Shown here: piece after piece, positions 6,708-14,674 of the stretch
Layout: each line of letters opens with the position of its first letter
Position numbering within the stretch: position 1 is the stretch's first letter
Assembly: GCA_025936955.1 (NCBI GenBank)
Contig: JAICSL010000006.1
Span: 1 to 18,792 of the forward strand
Origin: Nitrososphaeraceae archaeon
Lineage (GTDB): Archaea; Thermoproteota; Nitrososphaeria; Nitrososphaerales; Nitrososphaeraceae
Reading direction: 5' to 3'
Length of the DNA stretch: 18,792 nt
The notes under the pieces: model-generated
What the model was told of the DNA's origin: nothing
Databases searched by the model: none
What the model saw: only the letters and a program-made list of their open reading frames with translations
Translations under genes and position numbers: made by a program

Positions 6708-7197
6708 ATGTAATGAAAATCTATTAGAATCATATTAATGCATGTAATAAAATAACATTAAAATACAATGCAAAATGCAAGTTTCATCAGAAATTAAACT
6801 ATCCTAGCACTTTATGTTAATGAAATATAATAATTGCTTTCAATTGTTCGTTCTACAAGTTATATGTGGTCTCACTAGCCACCTTTTTTAGTATGAGTTT
6901 TTATATTCGGAAGACATGAGTATTCTTCTCACTACGTAAAAATAGTTAATAATCTCTATCTAATGATGGGTAAATAATCATGCTTAACAGGGAGTTGTCT
7001 TTAATAAATGACCTCGTCTATTAGAGTTTGCAATATACCTTATCCAAAATAAAAATTCAACAAGTATTAGCCAATTGTATTTGTCAAGCTACTATTTGAA
7101 ATGTTATAAAGTAACTTAATGTAACTGTGGATAGTCGTATTGACTCAAGCCAAACTGATGCTTGTTTGTGAGGTTAAAGCAATCGAATTACTACCTT
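6708..7197. other. 490-base spacer with a hairpin and T run
   Basis: No coding region is seen on either strand. The one structured element is GTGGT (6866-6870), loop CTCACTA, GCCAC (6878-6882), followed by C and six T, which resembles an intrinsic terminator on the plus strand although no plus-strand gene precedes it. Confidence 0.5.
6866..6889 (+). terminator. terminator-like hairpin with T6 tail, orphan
   Basis: A 5-bp stem (one wobble) with a 7-base loop runs into TTTTTT at 6884-6889. Its orientation would end a plus-strand transcript, but the nearest upstream plus-strand gene ends at 3979. It could mark the end of an antisense or small RNA, or be chance. Confidence 0.3.
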
Positions 7198-7572
7198 TCA
7201 CTGACTTGCCCGTTCAAAAATATTTTGTAATATAGAAACATAATTTGAAATTAATTTCATACTTTGCATCTGCTCATGATATTTTTCAATATCATTGCCT
7301 AGAGCCATTGTTAAAGATTTTGGTAATTTAAGATGTTCATTGAGGTAAATTAAAAGTGAATAATACAAGAGTTTCATATTATCATCAACTGTATTTGAAG
7401 ATTTCTTCATATCTGCCTTTACGTTTGACATAATAATTGAGAATTGCGGAGAAAAAATAGCACTTTCTTCTTGATCTAAATTATTGCCAAATTTAATTAC
7501 CCCCATGTAAATTAAATCTTCAATTGCAGAGGCCATTCTTTCTAAGTTGTGTTCTTGGTCCTCATTAGACAT
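7198..7572 (-). CDS. hypothetical helical protein
   Basis: A 124-residue acidic protein that I do not recognise. It lacks a signal peptide, convincing membrane segment, metal ligands and catalytic motifs. The composition (many E, K, L, I, M, N) and spacing of hydrophobic residues suggest a mostly alpha-helical soluble protein, with helices at roughly 5-25, 60-80 and 85-120. It stands alone between two long AT-rich spacers. The ATG at 7572 is the natural start. The single long open frame in otherwise stop-rich sequence supports it being real. Confidence 0.65.
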   Translation of the reverse strand: MSNEDQEHNLERMASAIEDLIYMGVIKFGNNLDQEESAIFSPQFSIIMSNVKADMKKSSNTVDDNMKLLYYSLLIYLNEHLKLPKSLTMALGNDIEKYHEQMQSMKLISNYVSILQNIFERASQ

Positions 7573-8668
7573 ATCTATTATTTTAAATTCAATACTATTT
7601 TATCCTTTTATTGATAGATGCTACTCTTAATAAATAATGGTTCAAGATAAATAATGATGCAAGTTTTCGAAAAAACTGGGATTAGTATATCATCTTCATC
7701 TTAATCAGGAGGAACGTTAATAAATACAAGGCATAATAGATTCAATCATATACTTAGACGAAAGCTGACTACAAGAGTCATTATCTGTCACTGCAATTTT
7801 TTTCGTTCCGCTTAAAAAATAGAAGTAATAGTAGTCGATTCTATGTCGCACCATCATGACAGAAAATATTATGTTTTAACCTTTCAAAAATAGGAAAACT
7901 AATCCGATACTAATATCATAATTTTCATAGACAGATGAAAGTGGATTCGTAGATTTGATTATTTGGTGGTCTGTATGATAATGATATGCTATACATAGAA
8001 GATATTATAAGGAATGGCAGAAAGGACAAAATTTACGACATACAAATATCGGCTGTATTATCTTTTTTAATGATTTTTTAATGATGTTGGTCTCTCATTT
8101 GGTAAAGTATCAGAGTAAAAATTAAAATATTTTATTTATTCTAGAATACTACTATTATCTGGTACAACTATTTGATCCCTCTCACTTCTATTTTATGTTT
8201 GCCTATCGAAATTAGCATTAGGAGTAATTATAGTATTAAACTTAACGTTTTGAAACAGTGAATAATATATCAATAATTAACTGAGGCTATGACTTATGTA
8301 GTCCACTCTCCAATTTAGATTGAAACCATTCCCTTTAGTAGAAATTTTATGCAATATACAATATAATAATTTATTAGGCAGTACCACCTGCATATAGAAC
8401 GGAAGATCCTACTTTGGTTCTTGAACTATGTTTCGTTTTGTTTGTTAATAATTATATCTTTAATTAAAAATGGATTATCTCTAAAAATACTGTATTCTTA
8501 GATCAGACCTTGTTAATATCGCATCCGCATTCTGGTTTGAAATCATACTTTTTTCAAGAGTTTACTGCACTAGGAGAAGCAAATAACCAGATTGTAATAT
8601 TTCGCTCTCAACATTAACATAACTAAATACCTGTCAATATGATGGAATTCAACAATCCACTCTTATTG
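7573..8668. other. 1.1-kb gene-poor AT-rich region
   Basis: This is the longest stretch without a confident gene. Short readings exist: minus 7717-7857 (46 residues, Tyr/Phe-rich), plus 7986-8081 (31 residues) and minus 8277-8393 (38 residues). None has a clear promoter, RBS or family motif. A tandem 11-base repeat, TTTTTTAATGA twice, lies at 8063-8084. AGGAGGAA near 7708 resembles a strong plus-strand Shine-Dalgarno sequence but no ATG follows. The region could hold a non-coding RNA or decayed genes; I cannot show either. Confidence 0.5.
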
Positions 8669-8959
8669 CTATTCCCTAATACTTTCTAGGGCTGAGACAA
8701 CTTGCCATAGTGTTGTCCTGATATAGGATTCCATTTGACGATTCTGGGTTGCTGAATCTAATATGCTTATTGCATTCGATGCTCGAACATAAATACTACC
8801 AGATTTTTCATCCCTAAGCGCATCAGATACTTCTTTTACCAAATTTCGTGTTGTCCTTCTTATGTCATGATTTTTAATAATACTTTCTAATGTATTCAGA
8901 GTGTAGGACAAGCGCTCCTGATTCTCTTTTTGCCTTAGTTCTTTCTTCGTTAAATTCAT
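8669..8959 (-). CDS. UPF0147 family protein
   Basis: A 96-residue helical protein matching the archaeal UPF0147 family. The C-terminal half carries the family pattern: VRASNAISILD (58-68), a short turn, then RTTLWQVVSALESIRE (81-96). The N-terminal half has two charged helices with IRRTTRNLVKEVSDAL (33-48) matching the family's first repeat. The family is widespread in archaea and structurally known, but its biochemical role is not established. The purine-rich leader GGAGGAGAGGAAG on the minus strand ends about seven bases before the ATG, an unusually strong Shine-Dalgarno region for this window, where most starts look leaderless; it confirms the start. Confidence 0.88.
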   Translation of the reverse strand: MNLTKKELRQKENQERLSYTLNTLESIIKNHDIRRTTRNLVKEVSDALRDEKSGSIYVRASNAISILDSATQNRQMESYIRTTLWQVVSALESIRE

Positions 8960-8967
8960 AAAGTCTT

Positions 8968-8980
8968 CCTCTCCTCCTTG
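8968..8980 (-). promoter_or_regulatory. strong Shine-Dalgarno region of the UPF0147 gene
   Basis: On the minus strand GGAGGAGAGGAAG lies upstream of the ATG at 8959. It is the clearest ribosome binding site in the window and implies a leadered, probably well translated mRNA. Confidence 0.6.
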
Positions 8981-9124
8981 TTAATGAATTCAAAACAAGT
9001 ATTTTAAAAGTTTTCAATCATAAAGTTCAAATTGCGTTCAAGAATCGCCAACCTCTCCAAGTCTTATTACTCGATCATAATAGAACGTATAAATAAATGA
9101 GCTCGGATTTTTTAGATATTTTAC

Positions 9125-9496
9125 TTACTTTATTTTTGCTAAATCTTGATAAGATTTGATTAATTCCAAATCCGCTATACCTTGTACTACTAATTGTCCC
9201 CCCATTGAGAGCTTTATTTCCATTGCAACTGCACTGTACGGAATATCAAACTGTTGGATTCTTTCATTATCTTCAGTTTCAAAGTATTTAGTGCATATGC
9301 CATTTTCACATGAAAATCCAATGATTTTCTCAATTTTTCTGCTGCCAGAACCACCGCCCCTTCCCCCTGCTGAACCACGCGATTCGTGAACCATTAATAT
9401 AAAAATCTCATTTTTGTTTTTTGTGCTTAGGTCAATCTCCGTTTGTGATACAATAAGTTTCCTTTGTGGTAATTGTAATATGTTCTCAATAGACAT
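9125..9496 (-). CDS. hypothetical protein with Gly/Ser-rich loop
   Basis: About 123 residues from the ATG at 9496. A longer reading from a TTG at 9547 adds 17 residues, but TTTATTTAC sits about 25 bases before the ATG and looks like the promoter, so I choose the ATG (leaderless). The protein alternates beta-prone segments with a glycine-rich stretch, RGSAGGRGGGSGSRK, near its middle, which looks like a flexible loop or nucleic-acid-contacting turn. A pair of cysteines (CENGIC) follows it. No known family is recognised. The C-terminus ends in a helical segment. Its neighbours are unrelated small genes. Confidence 0.68.
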   Translation of the reverse strand: MSIENILQLPQRKLIVSQTEIDLSTKNKNEIFILMVHESRGSAGGRGGGSGSRKIEKIIGFSCENGICTKYFETEDNERIQQFDIPYSAVAMEIKLSMGGQLVVQGIADLELIKSYQDLAKIK

Positions 9497-9714
9497 AATG
9501 TTATTTTCTTCATGTAGTAAATAAATGACTCGAATTAAATACCTCAAAAAATAGGATGCTGTAAAGGAATTATTATTACTACTATTATTATTTAATTTTG
9601 GTTATTTATAATTCAAAGTGTATTAATCACTAAGTAGTACTCGCACATAAAATTAGTTGTTCATTTTACTACTGCTAAATTAACAGGTAATTTGTTCACT
9701 AATGCTACATTTGA

Positions 9715-9894
9715 TCATTCTGAAAATACCTTGAGTTCTTGAGGATTTTTCATTCTCTTATTATATTCCTGTAGATATTTCAATGCTTCTTTCTTCGATT
9801 GAAATCTTGCTTCTCCTCGAAATGAGCCATTCTCATCAATTAAACTGATCGCATTCCAACTGCCATTTTTACCCAATTTTTTTACAATGAACAT
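9715..9894 (-). CDS. small conserved-looking protein, 59 residues
   Basis: The minus strand has an ATG at 9894 and a TGA at 9715-9717, giving 59 residues beginning MFIVKKLGKNG and ending KVFSE. The pattern is a beta hairpin (FIVKKLGKNGSWNAISLID, then SFRGEARF) followed by an amphipathic helix (SKKEALKYLQEYNKRM), a compact two-part fold that random AT-rich sequence rarely gives. TTTATT lies about 35 bases before the start. No family is recognised and no function is proposed. Confidence 0.65.
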   Translation of the reverse strand: MFIVKKLGKNGSWNAISLIDENGSFRGEARFQSKKEALKYLQEYNKRMKNPQELKVFSE

Positions 9895-10054
9895 TTCTAA
9901 TTACTTCTTGTGTTGGCGCACAATAAATGAAATTAATATATGAAAATATTTAAAATTTTCGCTAACTGCTTATTTGGCAGTAAGGGATCTAAATGTGTTA
10001 AATTCTCATATCCATTAAATTTATCACATTTATTTTGAGAACAAAAAATTGGCA

Positions 10055-10426
10055 CTAAATATTTTGAATACAATTTACTAGCTTTGTAAGCTTTAACGGC
10101 TTTATCATTACTACTACATTTTTGTCAGAGAAAAATTTGTCGCAAGCAATTTCGGCCTTTACATTTTCAAAGGCACTTACAATTAGGACTCGAACAGATG
10201 GATTCTGATTCAAAATTTCTTTTACAGCCTCTATGCCGTTCTTTTTTCCGGGTAATCTGTAATCCATAATTAACAAGTCAGGTTTATATTTTTTGTAATC
10301 GAGTAGTGCTTCATCGGCAGTAGTTGATGTGGCTATAACAGAATATCCCTTTATTTTTAAATAATCCTTATATAATAGTAGAACATCATGTTCGTCCTCG
10401 ACGATCATAACTTTTCGATTTGGCAT
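10055..10426 (-). CDS. single-domain response regulator (CheY-like receiver)
   Basis: A 123-residue protein that is a receiver domain only. All phospho-acceptor site residues are present: acidic pair E10/D11, phosphorylated D55 in IMDYRLPG, S84 in IVSAF and K109 in IKP. No output domain is attached, so it must act by protein contact or as a phosphate shuttle. No histidine kinase is in the window, so it is an orphan here. The D-Y-R-L-P-G loop is typical of two-component receivers in ammonia-oxidising archaea and bacteria. An ATTAAATTATAAT box lies upstream of the ATG. The gene is 66 bases behind prf1 on the same strand, but the box suggests its own promoter. Confidence 0.88.
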   Translation of the reverse strand: MPNRKVMIVEDEHDVLLLYKDYLKIKGYSVIATSTTADEALLDYKKYKPDLLIMDYRLPGKKNGIEAVKEILNQNPSVRVLIVSAFENVKAEIACDKFFSDKNVVVMIKPLKLTKLVNCIQNI

Positions 10427-10492
10427 ATGTTGACTAAATGTAAATTATAATTTAATACAGTTATAGCAACAAAACTATGAAAGAATGTTTAT

Positions 10493-11776
10493 TTATGTTC
10501 TAGCAGTAGGCCTAAATCTGAGTACCGCTCCAATTTTTCCTAGACTTGCTAGCTGTGCGCCTTCTTCTGTTTTTCCAGATATCACTTCAAGTTTTGTCCC
10601 TGTCATCATAGCCAATTCTTCTAAATAATCTACAATGTCTCTTTCACTAATTTCAGAATCAACAGCTTTGCATACAGGACATTGAATTGATAAAAGTTCC
10701 TGCCTTACCGAAGGTATACTGTGCTTTTCAATAAACCTTTCTTGAATATTGCCACATCTATTGCATTTTATATCAACTTTCAAAGTAGTAATATTGTCTG
10801 TAACTATAATTGTATCCACAAATCCCTGCTGCAAGGATTTTATCGTATCAAATATTCCATAAATACCAAGGCCCTTCCCAGAATAAACCTCACTCATAAA
10901 TTTCTTCATTATTTTCTTTTCTTCCATCAAACGGTATTCTGTCATAACACCTTGCTCTTGGATTTTGTCTATGATTTCTCTAACTCCTTCATCACCGGAG
11001 TAAGAAGTGTCCAATGTAGAAATTACGTGATTCTGTAGTCTATAATCTAAATATTCTTCTTTTAGGAAATTTTCTTTTGTAGGACCCGGTCCTCCTACGA
11101 TAATCCCCTTGACATTAAATTGGTCGATGAACACCTTCTGTGCATGGTCCGCTACTCTGTGATAGTATTCATTTAATTCATTGTCACGAAGTCGTTCAAA
11201 TCTCCTTGCGGACTGGCCACCCTGCCTATGCTTTCCAGCAACACCTGAAGTCAAAGAATCAATAACTTCCCATCTATCACCCGTCAGAATTCCAAGCCCT
11301 GTCTCTTGTGTGTCAATAGCCAAGATTCCTATCACTTTGTCATCTTTCATCATATCTACCAAATGATCAGTCCAAAAATGATCGTCGCATCGATACAAGT
11401 TGATCTGTACTGGTTTGGGTGGGATTACAGAATACAGCTCAATCTTTTCTGTACCAAACCCTTTACCCGTAGGTATAGCTCCACAAAAAACAACAAGACC
11501 GTTTTCAGAAACTTCTTTGAAGAGTTTCAGATGTTCAATTGTCCTGCTTAGTGCATCTTGTACATGGGTTCTGGTCAAGTCGGATTTGATGTTTGATGCC
11601 GTTCCTGCCTCATTACGCAATTGTGAAATAACATCATAAATTGGGCGCCGAGGTGGAATGTAGACTGTTACTAGCTCTGTTCCATGTCCTGAAATACTTG
11701 AAAGTTCATTTAGCATTTTTTTTAGTTTATATCTTTTTACCGAGTCCCATTTAGTCTGATTAGCGTTTATGCTCAT
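10493..11776 (-). CDS. prf1: peptide chain release factor aRF1
   Basis: A 427-residue archaeal class I release factor, full length, that recognises all three stop codons and triggers peptide release on the ribosome. Decoding domain 1 has NIKS (62-65) and YRCDDHF (128-134, the YxCxxxF motif). The catalytic domain has GKHRQGGQSARRF (181-193) with GGQ at 186-188. The C-terminal domain has a mini zinc ribbon with C338, C341, C366 and C369. All functional motifs are intact. A CTTATATTA box on the minus strand lies about 30-38 bases before the ATG at 11776, allowing only a very short leader. Upstream of it is a divergent HTH-CBS regulator gene separated by 236 bases. Confidence 0.96.
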   Translation of the reverse strand: MSINANQTKWDSVKRYKLKKMLNELSSISGHGTELVTVYIPPRRPIYDVISQLRNEAGTASNIKSDLTRTHVQDALSRTIEHLKLFKEVSENGLVVFCGAIPTGKGFGTEKIELYSVIPPKPVQINLYRCDDHFWTDHLVDMMKDDKVIGILAIDTQETGLGILTGDRWEVIDSLTSGVAGKHRQGGQSARRFERLRDNELNEYYHRVADHAQKVFIDQFNVKGIIVGGPGPTKENFLKEEYLDYRLQNHVISTLDTSYSGDEGVREIIDKIQEQGVMTEYRLMEEKKIMKKFMSEVYSGKGLGIYGIFDTIKSLQQGFVDTIIVTDNITTLKVDIKCNRCGNIQERFIEKHSIPSVRQELLSIQCPVCKAVDSEISERDIVDYLEELAMMTGTKLEVISGKTEEGAQLASLGKIGAVLRFRPTART

Positions 11777-11940
11777 TATCTTTATTAAAGAAAATTCTTT
11801 TACACATAATATAAGGCTATCAAATGAGTTCCCTTTTCGACAAACTACTCATATGTTATGGAATAATATACAAATAAAACAATAATCTCTGCCAAGATAC
11901 ATTACCAACCTGAATTGCCTCATAGTATAGAATAAAACTC

Positions 11941-11964
11941 AGTTGTAATGTAAGTTGTAATGTT
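11941..11964 (+). repeat. tandem 12-base direct repeat, candidate operator
   Basis: AGTTGTAATGT occurs at 11941-11951 and again at 11953-11963, a 12-base period, 49-72 bases before the ATG of the HTH-CBS regulator and just upstream of its TATA-like TTTTAAA (11976-11982). A one-turn tandem arrangement in the divergent prf1/regulator spacer fits an operator, possibly autoregulatory; this is inference. Confidence 0.45.
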
Positions 11965-12012
11965 TAAAGTCAAGGTTTTAAAGTGTATGTGTTCTAAAAA
12001 TCAAATGACTTA

Positions 12013-12570
12013 ATGATTCCTAGACTTGAATATGTTAAACAAGCCAGAATAAGGCTTGGTATAACTCAGAGAAAACTCGCTTCTCTTACTGGAATAAGCA
12101 CTTCTATGATTAACCAGATAGAATCCGGCAGGTGTAAGCCTAGCTATGATACTGCTAGAAAGATCTTTGAGGCTTTATCCTCATTAGAACACACAACTTC
12201 TATGAAAGCTGGGGACATTTGTAGTAGACATTTGATCTCAGTACAAAAAAATGAAACTCTTAATACTGCAATACATAAGATGAGGAGTAATTTCATTAGT
12301 CAAATTCCAGTTTTTGATGGTTCACGAGTTGTGGGGATATTAAGTGAAGATGCGTTAGCAAAAAGCATGGTAGAAAAGGATGAAAAAAGTATACGTAATA
12401 TGATGATTTCATTTATTATGGAGCCTCCTCCACCCGTTGTAGATGTATCAACACCGGCCAAAGCATTAGTACCACTAGTGAGGTTTTCAAAATGTGTTCT
12501 TGTTGGTAATAAAGGCGATGTAATAGGAATAATTACAGTAACCGATACATTGAAAATGGTGGAAATATGA
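12013..12570 (+). CDS. XRE-type HTH regulator with two CBS domains
   Basis: A 185-residue protein. Residues 7-56 form an XRE/Cro-type helix-turn-helix: RLGITQRKLASLTGIS, then a recognition helix at STSMINQIESGRCKPS. Two CBS domains follow: CBS1 about 64-119 with QIPVFDGSRVVGILSE, and CBS2 about 130-183 ending VIGIITVTDTLKM. CBS pairs form Bateman modules that bind adenine nucleotides or SAM, so the protein is likely a transcription factor responding to such a ligand. The architecture is common in archaea, and targets are generally unknown. It is transcribed divergently from prf1 and ends about 350 bases before pyrD. The tandem repeat at 11941-11964 is a candidate binding site. The linker has a PPPP run before CBS2. 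Confidence 0.9.
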   Translation: MIPRLEYVKQARIRLGITQRKLASLTGISTSMINQIESGRCKPSYDTARKIFEALSSLEHTTSMKAGDICSRHLISVQKNETLNTAIHKMRSNFISQIPVFDGSRVVGILSEDALAKSMVEKDEKSIRNMMISFIMEPPPPVVDVSTPAKALVPLVRFSKCVLVGNKGDVIGIITVTDTLKMVEI

Positions 12571-12924
12571 GATGGCATATTTTGCAATAAAATTTGGGAT
12601 TCTATTATTTCTGATATCTAACTAACATAAGTAAATTTTATTTTAGATCCTAAACTAAAACATATTATGATCTCTAGTTTTTAATTTTTTCTAGACCTAT
12701 GCAACAATCTGCATACTTTATACATTCATGGCAAATTCTCACAATTCTCACGCGAGACAAAATGGCATCACACAATGCACATTTTCTCACTTTATCTTGT
12801 TCTTTCTTTAATGTTTTACTTGTCAATACGAAGATATCCCAATATATTATTTAAAATCTTCTTTAAATGTATTGTTGTCTTATGATTATATAACAATATA
12901 TAGTATAGGAAGGATGCACGGTAA
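12571..12924. other. spacer between HTH-CBS gene and pyrD, with a mini-gene
   Basis: The spacer holds the Cys-rich minus-strand mini-ORF (12674-12826) and, at its right end, a TATA-like ATTATATAA (near 12885) about 35-40 bases before the pyrD start. Nothing else is seen. Confidence 0.55.
12674..12826 (-). CDS. Cys-rich mini-protein, putative zinc ribbon, 50 residues
   Basis: Minus-strand reading from a TTG at 12826 to TAG at 12674-12676 gives 50 residues. The first dozen are charged; then come KCALCD (C16, C19), a basic beta-prone stretch, ICHEC (C32, C35) and ADCC (C41, C42). Two CxxC knuckles 12 residues apart are the hallmark of a zinc ribbon or treble-clef, and such spacing is unlikely by chance. 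The start is uncertain: TTG at 12826 lies about 30 bases after a TTTAAATA box (leaderless-like), and a GTG at 12790 would give 38 residues. It is divergent from pyrD. No family recognised. Confidence 0.6.
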   Translation of the reverse strand: MTSKTLKKEQDKVRKCALCDAILSRVRIVRICHECIKYADCCIGLEKIKN

Positions 12925-13857
12925 TTGAAACAAAATTCAAAATACAACAATGATATACTCAGAGTGAATATTTCCAGCTTGAGTCTTCGTAATCCCACTA
13001 TTCTTGCTTCGGGTTTTTTGGGCATTTCGCAAGAATTATTTAACAAACTCTATCGTTACGGTGTTGGGGCAGTCGTCAGCAAATCAATTAGCACCCAGCC
13101 AATGGAAGGTTATAAAAATCCTACTGTAGTCTCTCTAGGGAACGGTAGCTATCTGAATGCCGTTGGTCTCTCAAATCCTGGTGCAGAGTCCTTCTCAAAA
13201 GAGGTTATCTCTAATAAGCAAGTCCCACTCATAATAAGCCTTGTTGGATCAACCGACAGTGACTTTTTACCAATGGTGAAAAAATTTGACCATTTGAATA
13301 TATGTGGATATGAAATCAATTTATCGTGTCCACACGTAACACAAATGGGTATGGAAGTTGGAGACGACCCCGAAATGGTTAACCGAATTATAAAGACAGT
13401 AAAATCTTATTCTAGAAAACCATTGTTTGTCAAGGTAGGTGTGGGGAATTCCGATATAATAGCTGTTGCTCAGATTGCAAAAGATGCTGGAGCTGATGGA
13501 ATTACAGCTATCAATACAATTCGAGCTATGACCATAGACATTGAAACTTCAATGCCTATTCTTAGTAACAGAATAGGTGGACTTTCAGGGAAGCCTATTA
13601 AATCAATAGGAATTAGATGTGTTTATGAAATTTCAAAAAAACTAAAAATTCCTGTAATTGGTTGTGGAGGAGTATTTACTTGGGAAGATGCAGTAGAGTT
13701 CATGCTTGCAGGAGCTTCAGCAATTCAGTTAGGTAGCGTAATTGGATATGAAGGAATCATTGCATTTAGTAGAATTACAAGTGGGATAAAAAAATATTTG
13801 GAAAGAAAAGGATTAAAAAACGCGATGGAGCTCATAGGACTTGCACATAAATATTGA
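12925..13857 (+). CDS. pyrD: dihydroorotate dehydrogenase, catalytic subunit (class 1B)
   Basis: A 310-residue FMN enzyme that oxidises dihydroorotate to orotate in pyrimidine synthesis. Landmarks: NPTILASGF (23-31), K53 in VSKSI, NLSCPHV (132-138) with catalytic-base C135 as in class 1 enzymes, FVKVG (168-172) with K170, AINT (195-198), GGLSGKP (218-224) and GCGGV (246-250). The partner electron-transfer subunit follows immediately, so the class is 1B (NAD-linked, PyrD2K2). The start is TTG with AGGAAGG ten bases upstream. A GTG at 12964 would remove 13 residues and give an N-terminus closer to typical PyrD, so the start is not certain. The gene overlaps pyrK by 17 bases. Confidence 0.94.
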   Translation: MKQNSKYNNDILRVNISSLSLRNPTILASGFLGISQELFNKLYRYGVGAVVSKSISTQPMEGYKNPTVVSLGNGSYLNAVGLSNPGAESFSKEVISNKQVPLIISLVGSTDSDFLPMVKKFDHLNICGYEINLSCPHVTQMGMEVGDDPEMVNRIIKTVKSYSRKPLFVKVGVGNSDIIAVAQIAKDAGADGITAINTIRAMTIDIETSMPILSNRIGGLSGKPIKSIGIRCVYEISKKLKIPVIGCGGVFTWEDAVEFMLAGASAIQLGSVIGYEGIIAFSRITSGIKKYLERKGLKNAMELIGLAHKY

Positions 13858-14674
13858 TCATATCAGAATAGTTAATATTGACAACATTATAGAAGAAACG
13901 CCTAGTATTAGAACACTGATTTTTAGAGATAAATTGAGCTCAAATGCACATCCAGGACAATTCTTGATGGTTTGGATTCCAAGAGTAGAGGAACTTCCTT
14001 TAAGCGTAATGATATCTGATAAAAAGATGCACGCAGCTATTACCATACGTAAGGGCGGATTTGGATCAACTGCGCTATTTAACAAGAAGGTAGGCGAGAT
14101 TATTGGAATTCGTGGTCCTTATGGGAATCACTTTACAATTATAAAGAACATGAAGAAAGCATTACTCATAGGAGGAGGAACAGGGCTCGTCCCCTTAATG
14201 AGATTGGCGACAAAGATGAATGAATTTGGGATTAACAGCACCTTTGTCATGGGCGCTAGATCAAAGACTGAAGTATTTTTTGAAAAACAAGCGAACCGCT
14301 TTCTTAAAAATACAAAACATAAAGTAATTGTTACTACAGATGATGGAAGCTACGGATTTAAAGGCTCTGCTACTGACACATTGGCTACCATTATCAAGGA
14401 AGAAAAGTTTGACAGGGTTTATACTTGTGGACCTGAATTGATGATGAAAAAAGTTTTTGCGCTTGCATCAGAGTATTCGGTGTCTGTAGAGGCTAGCCTA
14501 GAAAGATATATGAAATGTGGAATTGGGATTTGTGGTAGTTGTTGTGTAGGAGAACAATTGGTATGCAAAGAGGGTACAGTATTTAATGAAAAAGATCTTA
14601 GATTAATGACAGAATTCGGAAGAATATATAGAGATAAAACTGGTCGCAAATCACACATTGTTGATTATAATTAG
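13841..14674 (+). CDS. pyrK: dihydroorotate dehydrogenase electron-transfer subunit
   Basis: A 277-residue FAD/[2Fe-2S] reductase subunit that passes electrons from PyrD to NAD+. The N-terminal half is a ferredoxin-reductase beta barrel with HPGQFLMVW (37-45); the NAD-binding half has ALLIGGGTGLVPL (107-119) and the C-terminal CGPELM (196-201). The cluster-binding cysteines are C226, C231, C234 and C242 (C-x4-C-x2-C-x7-C) with CGIGICGSC. The flavin motif normally read as RPxS is LPLS here (residues 52-55), so the usual Arg is replaced. The TTG start lies inside the end of pyrD (17-base overlap), which implies coupled translation and matched subunit amounts. Confidence 0.93.
   Translation: MHINIDHIRIVNIDNIIEETPSIRTLIFRDKLSSNAHPGQFLMVWIPRVEELPLSVMISDKKMHAAITIRKGGFGSTALFNKKVGEIIGIRGPYGNHFTIIKNMKKALLIGGGTGLVPLMRLATKMNEFGINSTFVMGARSKTEVFFEKQANRFLKNTKHKVIVTTDDGSYGFKGSATDTLATIIKEEKFDRVYTCGPELMMKKVFALASEYSVSVEASLERYMKCGIGICGSCCVGEQLVCKEGTVFNEKDLRLMTEFGRIYRDKTGRKSHIVDYN

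Noticed and set aside
7717..7857. 46-residue minus-strand frame
   Set aside because: Odd Tyr/Phe-rich composition, no promoter or RBS, no recognised pattern; not called as a gene.
8277..8393. 38-residue minus-strand frame
   Set aside because: No supporting signal beyond an open frame in AT-rich DNA.
9570..9600. ATT-triplet run resembling a microsatellite
   Set aside because: Short and imperfect; ordinary for AT-rich spacer DNA.
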